Numbered from the stretch's first letter, positions 19,220 to 28,988 are shown. The stretch is DNA of 64,000 bases from Bowmanella sp. JS7-9 (GCF_004329715.1 NZ_JXSY01000021.1:208308-272307); one strand, 5' to 3'. Notes: generated from the letters alone by a model not told the origin. Made by a program: numbers and translations.

Positions 19220-20185
19220 ATGAAATCATGGTTTGCATTACTGATTGCTACACTCGCTCTGTTAACCAGCAACACCACTCTGGCAGGTGGCGATGTAAAA
19301 ATGATCCCTGTGCAGACGCCCAAAGGCACATTTGAGGTTTACACCCGTAAAGTGGGAGATAATCCCAAAATTAAATTGCTGTTATTGCATGGCGGGCCGG
19401 GCGCTACCCATGAGTATTTCGAAATTCTCGATCAATATCTGCCCGCACAAGACATCGAATACTATTACTACGACCAGCTGGGATCGGCCTTCAGTGATCA
19501 GCCAGATGAGCCGGCATTATGGGAAATCCCGCGTTTTGTTGATGAAGTGGAGCAAGTCAGGCAAGCGCTGGGCTTGAACAAAGACAACTTCTTTTTGCTG
19601 GGGCATTCGTGGGGCGGCATTCTTGCCATCGAATATGCCTTGCAACATCAGCAACACCTGAAAGGCTTAATCATTTCTAACATGATGGCCAGTGTGCCTG
19701 AATATAATCGCTACGCCGATCAGGTGCTGAAAACCACAATCGATCCTGCTGTGTTAGCGGAGCTACAAGCCATCGAAGCGGCAGGGGATTTCGCAAACCC
19801 CAGATATATGGAGCTGCTAGTTCCTAACCATTATGAAAAACATGTGTTACGTATGCCGGCCGAGCAGTGGCCTGATGCAGTTAACCGCGCGTTTAGTAAG
19901 ATTAACAATTCAATCTACATACCACTGCAGGGTCCCAGCGAACTGGGTGCCAGTGGCAAGTTAGAAAACTGGCAGCGTTTTGAGGAGCTAAAAACCATCA
20001 CAGTGCCCACCTTAGTCATCGCGGCAACCCATGACACGATGGAACCCGCTTATATGGAATCGATGGCCTCGGCGCTACCAAACGGTGAGTATTTACTGTG
20101 CCCCAATGGCAGTCATATGGCGATGTGGGACGATGCAGATAACTATGCCGGCGGTTTGATTGCCTTCTTACAAAAGCACAAATAA
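19220..20185 (+). CDS. exported proline iminopeptidase-like alpha/beta hydrolase
   Basis: This 321-residue S33 peptidase has a signal peptide (residues 1-22). It shows the HGGPG oxyanion motif (57-61), the DQLGSAFSD motif, the nucleophile Ser130 in GHSWGG, and the late His in NGSHMAMWD. Proline iminopeptidases release N-terminal proline from peptides; this one would act in the periplasm. A terminator follows 22 bases after the stop. Confidence 0.87.
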   Translation: MKSWFALLIATLALLTSNTTLAGGDVKMIPVQTPKGTFEVYTRKVGDNPKIKLLLLHGGPGATHEYFEILDQYLPAQDIEYYYYDQLGSAFSDQPDEPALWEIPRFVDEVEQVRQALGLNKDNFFLLGHSWGGILAIEYALQHQQHLKGLIISNMMASVPEYNRYADQVLKTTIDPAVLAELQAIEAAGDFANPRYMELLVPNHYEKHVLRMPAEQWPDAVNRAFSKINNSIYIPLQGPSELGASGKLENWQRFEELKTITVPTLVIAATHDTMEPAYMESMASALPNGEYLLCPNGSHMAMWDDADNYAGGLIAFLQKHK

Positions 20186-20206
20186 GAAAGGTGAACGTAT
20201 GATTTG

Positions 20207-20231
20207 GCGGTAACCCAGTTACCGCTTTTTT
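20207..20231 (+). terminator. rho-independent terminator
   Basis: GCGGTAAC (20207-20214), loop CCA, GTTACCGC (20218-20225) and a six-T run, just after the proline iminopeptidase gene. Confidence 0.9.
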
Positions 20232-20287
20232 ACGTTTACATGTTCTGCCATGCCTTAACCGATTATCCATTTTGAATGACTTAATTA

Positions 20288-20307
20288 TACTGTTTATATT
20301 TACAGTA
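20288..20307 (+). promoter_or_regulatory. LexA (SOS) box upstream of yebG
   Basis: TACTGTTTATATTTACAGTA fits the gammaproteobacterial LexA consensus CTGT-N8-ACAG exactly, with an AT-rich spacer. It ends 43 bases before the yebG ATG, so yebG should be repressed by LexA and induced by DNA damage, as in E. coli. Confidence 0.92.
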
Positions 20308-20350
20308 TTTGTGTTATGCTGCACCGGTATTTATCCAACAGGAGAATGAA

Positions 20351-20641
20351 ATGGCAATTATTGTGCGCTATGTGGTGGAGCATAAAGGGGTCGAAAAAAT
20401 GGTCACAACGGACAAAAAAGAAGCCGATCTGTACGATAAAATGCTCGATGTTGCGGATAACGTCGCAGAATATATCGAAGCGAAAGGTATTCGGTTGGAA
20501 GAGTCTGTGATGGAAGAATTGTCTATTCTGCTGGCCAAGAATAAGGACTCGGTTGGCAAACTGTTTAAAGGTACCCCAGCTGCCGACCTGCTAGAGGAAG
20601 AATCAGCCGAGGTCGTTAAGCTGGAAAAGAAGCAGGCCTGA
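20351..20641 (+). CDS. yebG: YebG family SOS-induced protein
   Basis: This 96-residue YebG homologue (MAIIVRYVVEHKGVEKM, then KKEADLYDKMLDVADNVAE) is a small cytoplasmic DNA-damage-inducible protein of unclear biochemical role. The ATG at 20351 has GGAG seven bases upstream; an earlier ATG at 20309 has no such site and follows directly on the LexA box. The charged C-terminal tail is typical. It is flanked by terminators, so it is a single-gene SOS unit. Confidence 0.92.
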   Translation: MAIIVRYVVEHKGVEKMVTTDKKEADLYDKMLDVADNVAEYIEAKGIRLEESVMEELSILLAKNKDSVGKLFKGTPAADLLEEESAEVVKLEKKQA

Positions 20642-20663
20642 TTCCTGAATTCCGCATGTTGTT

Positions 20664-20688
20664 AAAACGAGCCGCTGGCTCGTTTTTT
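20664..20688 (+). terminator. rho-independent terminator after yebG
   Basis: AACGAGCC (20666-20673), loop GCT, GGCTCGTT (20677-20684) and further Ts. Confidence 0.9.
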
Positions 20689-20801
20689 CGTTTTTAACCC
20701 GTCTGATTACCTGCCCAACTATACTTAGCCAGGTCGCCCGGATGTCCCGGACCCATGTCCCCGCGAGCGATGCTTTGCAAATATCGAATGAGGACAATCC
20801 A

Positions 20802-21044
20802 ATGTTAATCAGGAAACAACGTCGAACAGCAATTATCAGAACCGCAGTGATTGGGGGATTCAGCTTGATGCTCGCAGCCTGTGCTGGCGGGATGAATGGC
20901 ATGGCTGATGCTGACTCCGGCCAATGCTGGTCGATGAAAGGTGGTGTGGGCGTATTGAAGAAAAATTCCTCCACTCAGGAAGAATGTAAGGAACTCGGTG
21001 GTAAGTCCTGGTGCCCGGTGGGCGGGGGATGCATCAACCTGTAA
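20802..21044 (+). CDS. small Cys-rich lipoprotein
   Basis: This 80-residue product has a signal peptide and lipobox LAAC (Cys at about 27). The mature part is short with four further Cys residues (QCWSM, EECKELG, SWCPVGGGC), likely forming disulfides in the periplasm. The ATG at 20802 is chosen for its upstream GAGGA. No family recognised. Confidence 0.7.
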   Translation: MLIRKQRRTAIIRTAVIGGFSLMLAACAGGMNGMADADSGQCWSMKGGVGVLKKNSSTQEECKELGGKSWCPVGGGCINL

Positions 21045-21126
21045 TGATCAAGGCGGACAACAGTCCACTTTTTTCTGCCCTGTGACTTGGTACACTTGGC
21101 CTCGGTTTAACAACTAGTACCTGGTA

Positions 21127-21684
21127 GTGATGACAGGCAAAAGCTTACAAATTGGCTTGGGCGACTTTGATGCTCGGCTAAGAATCTATGTGGCGAATCC
21201 TCCGCCAATCCCAGAGATAATTGCACTGCATACCATCCAGCCGCTGGTGGCGGGGCAGGTACAGGCAATTGGCCAGCAATGTGGTAACGGTTGGCGCAAG
21301 GTATTTAATGTATACAGCAAGCTGGTGTTCGCTTTACCCCCTACATTCCCCATTGTGCGCGATGAATATCACCGATGGCAGGACTGGCGTGATAACTGTT
21401 TATTGCAGTCAGGGTCTTGTTGCGCTTTGTTATTCAGCCCGCCCGATTTAACTCGGTTAACTGATAACGAAGGTCGCCCGGTTATCCATATTATTGCCGG
21501 TCGGCAGCACGCCAGAGCCCTGATAGACGACAATCAATTGCATAGTCAGCTTGTTTGGCTAAATGGAGAGTTAGCACTGGATGCGGCGCAGCATCTATTG
21601 GTGTGTCCGTATCTGGATTATCGCCAACTCAACAATGAGAAAATAGCGAAAGTCAGCGCCTTGCTGACTCCGCTATTATCGTAA
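21127..21684 (+). CDS. conserved-looking cytoplasmic protein of unknown function
   Basis: This 185-residue product has no signal peptide or transmembrane segment and no motif I recognise. Notable segments are QCGNGWRKVFNVYSKL, a WRDNCLL Cys, and IHIIAGRQHARALI. The start could be the GTG at 21127 or the ATG directly after it. It is convergent with the chemoreceptor gene, with only 14 bases between the stops. Confidence 0.65.
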   Translation: MMTGKSLQIGLGDFDARLRIYVANPPPIPEIIALHTIQPLVAGQVQAIGQQCGNGWRKVFNVYSKLVFALPPTFPIVRDEYHRWQDWRDNCLLQSGSCCALLFSPPDLTRLTDNEGRPVIHIIAGRQHARALIDDNQLHSQLVWLNGELALDAAQHLLVCPYLDYRQLNNEKIAKVSALLTPLLS

Positions 21685-21698
21685 GTTTGCCATGTATT

Positions 21699-23681
21699 CT
21701 AGGGATGGCTGAGATCGTACAGTCGCTGCGATAGTTTGGCGGAATGGCCACTCATATTCGACAGGGTATTGGCATCTTCTGAGTTAAGCTCATTACTCTC
21801 CCGAATTCCCTCGGCTAGCTTATGGATCTCACTGGCCACCGTGGCCTGTTCACTGGCCGCCACCGCAATTTGTGAGGTGCGATCGGCAATACCGCTAAAC
21901 GCAGCAACAATTTCGCGAAATCCGGCAATGACTTTGTCGGAACGCTCCAGCGATTGCTCGGAAAGGTTTTGTGAATTATTGATAATTTCCACACCACGTT
22001 TCGCGGAGTTTTGCAGTTGCGCGATCATATTTTCAATCTCATTGGCGGACGATTGTGAGCGGCCAGCGAGAGTGCGTACTTCATCTGCCACCACCGCGAA
22101 ACCACGACCTTGTTCACCGGCACGCGCGGCTTCGATAGCTGCATTGAGTGCCAGTAAGTTGGTTTGTTCGGAAATACTCTTTATCACGTCTAATATGGCG
22201 CCCATCTGCTGCGAGTCTTCAGATAAACGGGTGATGATATCGGCGGTTTGCTGCAACACGCCTGCCAATTCACGGCTGGCCGCGTTATTCGCTTCCACAT
22301 CCCCCATACGCCGTTGCACTAATTGCTGCGACTCGTCCACCGTGCCCGAGGTACTGCGGGTGTTATTGGCGACCTCAGTGGCGCTGCTGGCCATCTGATT
22401 TATCGCTGCGGCAAGCATATTGTTTTCATTAAGCTGGCCCTCGGCACGCTTTTTCAGCACATTAGCCAGCTGGCTAAGTTTCTCTGCGCTGGATTTCGAT
22501 TCTTTTGCTTCCGATGCGATTTGGCGCAAGATACCATTCAAATGTTCGCCATAGTCATTTACCGCTTGCTTCAGTAAGCCAATTTCATCCAACCGTTCGA
22601 TTGTTAGTGTGGCAGAGGACCCGCCACTGATCAGGCGTTTAATCTGACTGGTAGTTTCGTCAATCCAATCCATCAGTTTGCGGCTATACAACACCAGTAT
22701 TACGCCAAATACGACCAGCAGCGGCAGCAAGGTCAGATATAGACTCAGGCTGAGTTTATTTACCGGGCTTTGCATTACACTCAGTGGCAGTACCATGCCC
22801 ATTTTCATGCCGTAGTCAGGTAAATTGAGCAGGGTGAGTAGGCTTTCTTCGCCATCTACCACGCCAGAGGGTAAATAACTCAGCGGGGCACCACTGCTGA
22901 TGGCGCTGGCTAATGGCGAAAGGCTTGAGTCTTGTTGTACTGCGTCACTGAGCATCTGCATATCCAGTCTGCTTTTACGAATAGCCGGAAAGCTGATGAT
23001 TTGATTATTAGCACCCAGCGCAAAACTATAGCCCTGAGATTCCTGATTCTGACGCGCGAACAGTGCTGCCAGGCCTGATAATTTCAAGTCGATGGTGGCC
23101 ACGCCCCAGAAGGTGCCATTGGCTTTTATTGGTACGGTACAGGTCACCATCGCAACGCCACTGCTGGGGTCTTCATAGGCATCCGACCAACCACACTGAC
23201 CCGTCTTCAGTTGTTTGCCAACCGTGTACCAGGGCTCATTATGGTACCCGCTGCCGGCAGGGTCGTTGTAATCCTGTAACATTTCCAATTGGCCCGTATT
23301 GCCACGTGCCCAAAATAGCGAGTCTCGCTGCACAGAGGGGCTCAGGGCACCGGGCTCCGGCCACAAACCGCCGCCAGCAATATCCTGGTTACCAAATTGG
23401 TTGATGATGCCTGGTGCTTGCTCCACCAAAAGGGCTTTATTTGAAGAGGCTTGCTCAGCTAAGGCGGCAAGTGCTTGGGTGACCGCTTCGCCACGAGCCA
23501 GTGCGACCTTTAATTCATTGGCACTGCTGTTGACCCGTAACTGGGTTTCGATTTCCATCTCATGCTGGATGATGGGCAATGCGAGCAATTGCATGACACT
23601 GTAGATCACAATAATTGCTGTGAGCAGCAGGCCCCCCCCGAGGTACAGGGCTTTGGTGCGGATTAACATAGCTGGCTTCAT
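21699..23681 (-). CDS. methyl-accepting chemotaxis protein with Cache sensor
   Basis: This 660-residue chemoreceptor has a first membrane helix (about 9-30) and a large periplasmic dCache-type domain to about 300 ([36 protein letters not shown]). A second helix (about 320-340), a HAMP-like stretch ([16 protein letters not shown]) and the signalling domain with hairpin tip [19 protein letters not shown] follow. It would bind a small ligand such as an amino or organic acid and signal through CheA/CheW, which are not in this window. The ATG at 23681 is preferred over 23699. Confidence 0.9.
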   Translation of the reverse strand: MKPAMLIRTKALYLGGGLLLTAIIVIYSVMQLLALPIIQHEMEIETQLRVNSSANELKVALARGEAVTQALAALAEQASSNKALLVEQAPGIINQFGNQDIAGGGLWPEPGALSPSVQRDSLFWARGNTGQLEMLQDYNDPAGSGYHNEPWYTVGKQLKTGQCGWSDAYEDPSSGVAMVTCTVPIKANGTFWGVATIDLKLSGLAALFARQNQESQGYSFALGANNQIISFPAIRKSRLDMQMLSDAVQQDSSLSPLASAISSGAPLSYLPSGVVDGEESLLTLLNLPDYGMKMGMVLPLSVMQSPVNKLSLSLYLTLLPLLVVFGVILVLYSRKLMDWIDETTSQIKRLISGGSSATLTIERLDEIGLLKQAVNDYGEHLNGILRQIASEAKESKSSAEKLSQLANVLKKRAEGQLNENNMLAAAINQMASSATEVANNTRSTSGTVDESQQLVQRRMGDVEANNAASRELAGVLQQTADIITRLSEDSQQMGAILDVIKSISEQTNLLALNAAIEAARAGEQGRGFAVVADEVRTLAGRSQSSANEIENMIAQLQNSAKRGVEIINNSQNLSEQSLERSDKVIAGFREIVAAFSGIADRTSQIAVAASEQATVASEIHKLAEGIRESNELNSEDANTLSNMSGHSAKLSQRLYDLSHP

Positions 23682-23795
23682 AGAACTTGCTCTTATCAAA
23701 CATAATCACGGCATGTTTGAGCATAGACCAGACTACTTCGCAGACGCTAAATTTGAATTAAAAATCAGTGACTAAGTGTGTGGCAGCGACTGGCG

Positions 23796-24119
23796 TTACA
23801 TATATCTGCGACGTTCTGCCAGAAATCCGATTAACACAAAGCTGAGCAGAAACCCCAGACCCTGATAGTGCCATGGCAGATATTTGATTACGTAGAGTAC
23901 GAACGGTGCGGCGTATAGGGTCATGGCGCCGTAGCCGAATGCGCATAACAATACGAATACAATGCAACGCACGATAAAGTGATAAGGTGAAATGGCCCGC
24001 TTCACATGGCTGTTAATCAGGTCACCGTACACCACTAAAATCGTAGCGGTGAGCATCAGGCTCATGTCTTTGAAGTAAGCAGAGAGAAATTGAGTCAGTT
24101 GACCAAGCAAGTCCAACAT
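23796..24119 (-). CDS. DUF3392-like membrane protein
   Basis: This 107-residue protein has about three transmembrane segments and ends in basic residues (AERRRYM). The pattern (YFKDMSLMLTATILVVYGD, ISPYHFIVRCIVFVLLCAFGYG) matches DUF3392 proteins of gammaproteobacteria, whose role is unknown. The ATG at 24119 is chosen because GGAG lies 7 bases upstream. Confidence 0.78.
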   Translation of the reverse strand: MLDLLGQLTQFLSAYFKDMSLMLTATILVVYGDLINSHVKRAISPYHFIVRCIVFVLLCAFGYGAMTLYAAPFVLYVIKYLPWHYQGLGFLLSFVLIGFLAERRRYM

Positions 24120-24188
24120 CTTGTGGCTCCGTAAACGCACTGGACGGGCGGCAGTATATCTACAGACGCCCGGCAGGGTAAAGCGGGC

Positions 24189-24815
24189 TTACCAGTAGCG
24201 GGCTTTGAGCAGCTCCAGGCGACGCTGATAGTTCAGTTCTGTTTCTTCCATGCGTGCCTGCAAGGCTTCGGTTTGCTCTGCCAGATCTGCAAATTGCAGG
24301 CCGATGTCTTCAATTTCCTGACGGATCGCCGCGCGTTCATCTCGGGTGTAACCATCGGCAATGAGTTGTTCTTTTTTGCTTTCCAACAAATCAGTCAGCT
24401 GGGCGAGTTGCCGTTGTTGCTGTTCGAATTCATTGGCGGCCTGTTTGGCGGCAATTTGCAGAGTATGAAGATCTTTGCCATCCCGGTGGCCACGTAAAAA
24501 GGTCTGTTCCAGATTGGCTGGACAATTGCCCTGATAGTTTTGCCCCTGGCGTCCCACTTCAAAGCCATTTCGCGCGGTACAATACTTCTGCGAGCCTTCA
24601 TTATGACCCTGTTGATAACGGGTTAAATCCGGTGTCACGCTGTATTCCGCGCAGTCTTTTCGGTAATCGCCAATTTGTTGCGGGTTGCGGCCGGCCGCTC
24701 CATCTTCATAACCAATCAGATACCAATCGGCGCTGAGGCATTCATCTTTATTCATGCTGGCGCATCCAGACAAGGTGAGAAGGCCAAGCACTAGTAGGAG
24801 CAGGTGTCGTGTCAT
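24189..24815 (-). CDS. DUF2799-like lipoprotein with coiled coil
   Basis: This 208-residue lipoprotein has lipobox LSGC (Cys at about 18). Repeated short units with Gly-Asp and Cys (CLSADWYLIGYEDGAAGR, GHNEGSQKYC, GFEVGRQGQNYQGNC, FLRGHRDGKD) are characteristic of DUF2799. The C-terminal 100 residues are a Glu/Gln-rich coiled coil. It would sit in the outer membrane facing the periplasm. It is divergent from the bicupin gene. Confidence 0.8.
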   Translation of the reverse strand: MTRHLLLLVLGLLTLSGCASMNKDECLSADWYLIGYEDGAAGRNPQQIGDYRKDCAEYSVTPDLTRYQQGHNEGSQKYCTARNGFEVGRQGQNYQGNCPANLEQTFLRGHRDGKDLHTLQIAAKQAANEFEQQQRQLAQLTDLLESKKEQLIADGYTRDERAAIRQEIEDIGLQFADLAEQTEALQARMEETELNYQRRLELLKARYW

Positions 24816-24943
24816 AATTATTCGGAATCCGGGAATTTTGCGTCACGATACTAAATTGTGTTGGTTACGCCAAAGAGTTTTGCGAATTCCAGCGATCCGT
24901 TCACCATTGATTCACGTAATAGCTCGCCCTAGCAGGAGGAACA

Positions 24944-25603
24944 ATGCGATTACGAGCAGATTTTGCCAAACGAGAAGTGGTAGTGCCGAGCGACTATGAG
25001 TGGGTGCCTTCGCCAGTGGCAGGGGTCGAGCGCATGATGTTAGATCGCATCGGCGATGAAGTTGCCCGCGCCACATCTTTAGTGCGCTATGCGCCGAACA
25101 GTGTATTTCCTGCTCATCAGCATGCAGGCGGTGAAGAGATATTGGTGCTGGAGGGGGAATTTGGCGATGAACATGGCCTGTATCCGGCCGGTACCTATAT
25201 TCGTAATCCGATTGGCTCCAGCCATACCCCACGAGTCGGGTCACAGGGCGCCCTGATATTTGTCAAACTGCATCAGTTCAGTGCAGAGGATAGCCGGCAA
25301 TGTGTTATCAATACCCGTAGCGCCAGCTGGGCTCAGGGGCTCGTCGAAGGATTAACTGTGTTGGGCTTACACCAGTTTGGTGGTGAGCATGTGGCGCTGG
25401 TGTGCTGGGCTCCCGACACACTATTTAAACCCCATCAACACTGGGGCGGTGAAGAAATTTTAGTGCTAGAGGGCACTTTCTATGATGAGCATGGTGCATA
25501 CCCGGCCGGAAGCTGGATACGCAGCCCGCACATGTCAGCGCACCATCCCTTTACCCGGGAAGATGGCGCGCTGATTTATGTCAAGGTGGGTCACCTGGCC
25601 TGA
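24944..25603 (+). CDS. tandem cupin (ChrR-type) protein
   Basis: This 219-residue protein holds two ChrR-like cupin domains (about 10-105 and 115-215). Both carry nearly the same metal-site sequence: HQHAGGEEILVLEGEF near 60 and HQHWGGEEILVLEGTF near 165. ChrR cupins bind zinc and release an ECF sigma factor on oxidative signals, but this protein lacks the N-terminal anti-sigma domain and has no sigma gene beside it. It could be a metal-dependent dioxygenase or sensor. AGGAGGA precedes the ATG. Confidence 0.82.
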   Translation: MRLRADFAKREVVVPSDYEWVPSPVAGVERMMLDRIGDEVARATSLVRYAPNSVFPAHQHAGGEEILVLEGEFGDEHGLYPAGTYIRNPIGSSHTPRVGSQGALIFVKLHQFSAEDSRQCVINTRSASWAQGLVEGLTVLGLHQFGGEHVALVCWAPDTLFKPHQHWGGEEILVLEGTFYDEHGAYPAGSWIRSPHMSAHHPFTREDGALIYVKVGHLA

Positions 25604-25617
25604 AAGCCCAAGCCTGC

Positions 25618-26616
25618 TTACAACTTGACCAGCATTTTACCCTGGTTGTCGCCATTGAATAACATCTGCAAACCATTAACGGCCTGGTCGAGGCCCTCGA
25701 TGGTATGCGCGCGATATTTGATTTTACCTTGCATCACATAGGGCGTGAGTTGGCCGAGTAATTTGGGTACTTCGTGAAAGTGATCCGGCATCGCAAAGCC
25801 CTGGATGGTCAGGCGTTTTTTGATCATATTGATCCAGTTTGGCCCGGGGGCTGGCGTAGCCGACAGATAATCGGCAATCATGCCGCACACAACAATTCGG
25901 CCATGGGTATTCATGCGTTGATAAATCAGTTGCTGTATTGGGCCGCCAGTATTTTCAAAGAAAATATCGATCTTATCCGGGGTGAGAGCAGCAAGCTTGT
26001 CGGCCAAATCATCTGATTTATAATTGATTGCGCCATCGAACCCAAGCTCTTCCACAATCCATTTCGCCTTTTCATCGCTACCCACGACGCCAATCACACG
26101 TAAACCGTCGGCTTTCGCCATCTGGCCGACGATGGAGCCTACCGAGCCGGCGGCTCCGGTTACCACCAGGGTTTCGCCTGCCTTGGGCTTGCCCACGTTC
26201 AGGTAGCCCTGGGTAGCGGTCAGGCCGGGTAATGCAAAGATACACAGAGCCATTTCCGTACTGATACTGTCCTGAATTTTGTTCAGCCCTTTGCCATTAC
26301 TGACGGCATATTCCGTCCAGCCCATCATACCCATTACCCGATCGCCCACGTTGAAGTTGGGATGGTTTGATTCGACGACTTCACCGGCACCGCTGGATCG
26401 CATCACTTCACCCAGTTGTACCGGTGGGATATAACTTTCGGTATCCGGGCTCATCCAGCCCAGCATGGCGGGATCCAGTGACATATGCGTTTGTTTTACC
26501 AAAATCTCGCCTTCAGCTGGAGACGGAATAGCAACCCGCTCACGGGTAAACAGATAATCGCCAATGCCGCGTTTGTCAGGGCGGGCAGTGAGTAGGATAC
26601 GGGTATAGTCAGTCAT
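25618..26616 (-). CDS. NADP-dependent medium-chain oxidoreductase (CurA/leukotriene B4 dehydrogenase type)
   Basis: This 332-residue enzyme of the zinc-independent MDR family has the coenzyme motif VTGAAGSVGSIVGQMAK and the family pattern SLDPAMLGWM, FENTGGPIQQLIYQRMN and GRIVVCGMIADY. Relatives reduce the double bond of alpha,beta-unsaturated ketones or aldehydes with NADPH. The start at 26616 has AGGAGA upstream; the in-frame start at 26640 does not. It is convergent with the bicupin gene. Confidence 0.9.
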   Translation of the reverse strand: MTDYTRILLTARPDKRGIGDYLFTRERVAIPSPAEGEILVKQTHMSLDPAMLGWMSPDTESYIPPVQLGEVMRSSGAGEVVESNHPNFNVGDRVMGMMGWTEYAVSNGKGLNKIQDSISTEMALCIFALPGLTATQGYLNVGKPKAGETLVVTGAAGSVGSIVGQMAKADGLRVIGVVGSDEKAKWIVEELGFDGAINYKSDDLADKLAALTPDKIDIFFENTGGPIQQLIYQRMNTHGRIVVCGMIADYLSATPAPGPNWINMIKKRLTIQGFAMPDHFHEVPKLLGQLTPYVMQGKIKYRAHTIEGLDQAVNGLQMLFNGDNQGKMLVKL

Positions 26617-26778
26617 TATTGTTCTCCTTGGCTGGCGCAAAAGTGGTCAGATGGCGCCGCTAACGCTATGTTTTGATACGGTTTAGTTATCTGATTGTCA
26701 GCATACTCGCAAGAAAGATGTCTGACCAGTCGTCATAGAAGTCGTATTGACATGCCAAACCTATAGCAGGAGTTGTTA

Positions 26779-27204
26779 ATGTATCGCGTGCTTTTTGCCA
26801 TGTTTTATTCGTTGTGGTTGGTGGGCTGTGAACCGTCTGTTGTGGAAGATAATAGTGTCGCCGATCAGGCAGCCAAAAGTCGGGCGCTGCAGTATGCCAA
26901 TGATGCACGGCAAATCGATGCGGCGATTACCTTTTTCATCATGCTATATGACGGGCTGCAACCAGAAAGCATCGCCAACGCTGTTCATGATGCCGATGGC
27001 AACGGCATCAAGGATTCACTGGTGGATGAAGAACTGCTCACCGGTGACTACAGTAACTGGACGCTGGTGGACAATCAGTTGCATCGCGATAACGTACCCC
27101 ACCGGGTATGTCTTGCGTTACAAAGTCACAGCAATTTTGTTCAATGTCAGCTCATGGCCGGTGCCGATGATCAATATGTCGCGCAATTTGCCCGTGAAGA
27201 TTGA
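26779..27204 (+). CDS. small lipoprotein of unknown function
   Basis: The lipobox LVGC (Cys at about 17) follows a short signal peptide. The mature part is acidic with an EF-hand-like DADGNGIKDSLVDEE at about residues 73-87, so it may bind calcium. It is about 141 residues. The ATG at 26779 is preferred for the AGGAG just upstream. No family recognised. Confidence 0.7.
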   Translation: MYRVLFAMFYSLWLVGCEPSVVEDNSVADQAAKSRALQYANDARQIDAAITFFIMLYDGLQPESIANAVHDADGNGIKDSLVDEELLTGDYSNWTLVDNQLHRDNVPHRVCLALQSHSNFVQCQLMAGADDQYVAQFARED

Positions 27205-27264
27205 TAGGTCTCTGATTTAAAAGCGATTACACTATCAGCGAGGCTTGTTTGATGGTGTTTCAGG

Positions 27265-27915
27265 ATGTACCACCTGCTGGGTGTAATAAGTTCGCTATTA
27301 TTTCTGCTGACCTGGTATGGACTGGCACGACAGTGGTGGGAAATCGAACGGCGTCGTCGACAACACCTGCCCGCCACGCAAAGCCTATCCGTTAACCAAT
27401 TTGCCTCCAGTTATTTTGGCTTTTATGCCAACTTTATTTTTGGCATCGCCATCGACCCTTTCAATCATTATCTGGTGTGGACCCGGTGTGGGGCATTGAT
27501 ATTACTGCTGGCGATTTTATGGCGGATTTGGCAAGAGCGACGCCATAGCCGCACGCTGTGGGTAACCTCATTGGCTTCTCTGGCTTTTGTTGCAGGGTGG
27601 ATTTCAATGGGTTTTAGGCCTTATCCGGCGCTTGCCAGTATGGCCGCCAACGGGATGATGCTGGTGGTGACGGTTATACTGGTGCAAGGCACATTGCATC
27701 AATATTGGGTATTGAACCGCACCGGCGAAGTTGGGGCGTTATCGGCTTCGTTATTCAGAAGTATTTTGATCAAGGATATCAGTACCCTGATGTTCGGGTT
27801 GACCATGCCCATAGTGCAGGCATGGCCATTATTGGTGCTCAATGGCGCGAGTGTTTTAAGTCGCGGAATGTTGTATCTGCGTATTCGCCAGTTGCAACGG
27901 CTCAAGCCTGTTTAG
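27265..27915 (+). CDS. polytopic membrane protein of unknown function
   Basis: This 216-residue protein has about six to seven transmembrane segments, a basic loop after the first (ERRRRQH) and a C-terminal basic tail. The last helices (STLMFGLTMPIVQAWPLLVLNG) faintly recall PQ-loop/SWEET-like proteins, but I cannot assign it. Its 3' end overlaps the convergent lipoprotein gene by 14 bases. Confidence 0.65.
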   Translation: MYHLLGVISSLLFLLTWYGLARQWWEIERRRRQHLPATQSLSVNQFASSYFGFYANFIFGIAIDPFNHYLVWTRCGALILLLAILWRIWQERRHSRTLWVTSLASLAFVAGWISMGFRPYPALASMAANGMMLVVTVILVQGTLHQYWVLNRTGEVGALSASLFRSILIKDISTLMFGLTMPIVQAWPLLVLNGASVLSRGMLYLRIRQLQRLKPV

Positions 27916-28345
27916 CGGCTTGCGTTTCCTCGGCGGCATTTTCTTCCAGTTTAGTCAGAGCTTTGTCCTGTTCTCGCGTCAATGGATAAATCTTACCTAT
28001 CCGGCAGGGAATGTTAGGTTGTTCTCCGCTTACGATTGAATCAAACCCTGCATCTAACGACGAACTCATCGTTTGCTTTGTACCAATAGCATGTGACCAG
28101 TCCAGATCAGGACAACGACTGCTGAGTTCAATCAGATAAGGGCGAGCAAACGAGGCGCGCAGAATCAGGTATTTTTCGCCTAGCGGTGTCCAACTGTCGA
28201 GGCGGAATGTGTTAATACGTCGCACATCCTCCAAGTTCCACTCGCTGACCTTCTGTTCAACACTGGCTTGCCATTGTTGTTCACTAAAACGAAAACTGGC
28301 ACAGCCACTTAAAACTACCGCGGCGATTAGTAAAAAATAACGCAT
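27902..28345 (-). CDS. DUF6491-like lipoprotein
   Basis: This 147-residue lipoprotein has lipobox LSGC (Cys at about 15). The central pattern (INTFRLDSWTPLGEKYLILRA, then YLIELSSRCPDL) resembles DUF6491. A C-terminal charged helix follows. Function is unknown. Two Cys residues (SRCPDL and NIPCRIG) could form a disulfide. Confidence 0.68.
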   Translation of the reverse strand: MRYFLLIAAVVLSGCASFRFSEQQWQASVEQKVSEWNLEDVRRINTFRLDSWTPLGEKYLILRASFARPYLIELSSRCPDLDWSHAIGTKQTMSSSLDAGFDSIVSGEQPNIPCRIGKIYPLTREQDKALTKLEENAAEETQAAKQA

Positions 28346-28472
28346 AACCCAACTCCTTCCGTTGTTTTGTCAAAACTATAACTTAACTCGCTGAATAGAA
28401 TATGAATTATTCACTGGGTTTAGAGAGTGTCCATTCGTAAAATAGCGCTCTTTTTTTAACGGTTAGAGTCTT

Positions 28473-28988
28473 ATGAAAACGTTCGCAGCATTGTTGGGCT
28501 ATATAGCTTTGGGAGTATGTGGAATAGGGTTGCTCATTGCTTTTATGGCGTGGGATGAGAGTGAGCGAGACCAAGGTTATGTGCAATTAATGGAATATGA
28601 CCTGTATTACACCTACAAAGATGGTGTTGAGCCACAGGATTATCGTGACGGCAATGGTTGGTACGCGGAACTGTTTTGGGTTGATGCGAATGGTCGGACT
28701 GAGCTATGTGATAAAGCAACCATTGGTGTGTATGACTATGCAGTGCTGGCGAAACTGTCTGATCTTGCTCATGAAAAGAACAAAACTGCGACTGCTCCGG
28801 CCTGGGTATTTCAGCGCAAAACCAGCAACAAGCCGACCTGTCAGGTCGCGCTGGATCAGTGGCCGGAGGCTGCAAAAAAGCAGATATTGAGCACCGAACA
28901 GGTGGTTAAACTGAACACCATATACAAAGCCAAAAAAGAGGTGCAGCGCTATCTGGAGGCGGTTAACGCGGCCAAAGCCAGTAAATAA
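28473..28988 (+). CDS. membrane-anchored protein of unknown function
   Basis: One N-terminal transmembrane anchor (residues 5-26) is followed by a soluble domain of about 140 residues with three Cys residues (CGIG near the anchor, ELCDKAT, PTCQVAL) and a Lys-rich C-terminal helix. No recognisable family. Single gene; a long palindrome lies just downstream. Confidence 0.65.
   Translation: MKTFAALLGYIALGVCGIGLLIAFMAWDESERDQGYVQLMEYDLYYTYKDGVEPQDYRDGNGWYAELFWVDANGRTELCDKATIGVYDYAVLAKLSDLAHEKNKTATAPAWVFQRKTSNKPTCQVALDQWPEAAKKQILSTEQVVKLNTIYKAKKEVQRYLEAVNAAKASK

Noticed and set aside
21736..22398. Long plus-strand frame opposite the chemoreceptor
   Set aside because: Ser/Ala/Cys-rich shadow frame of the strongly conserved signalling domain on the minus strand.
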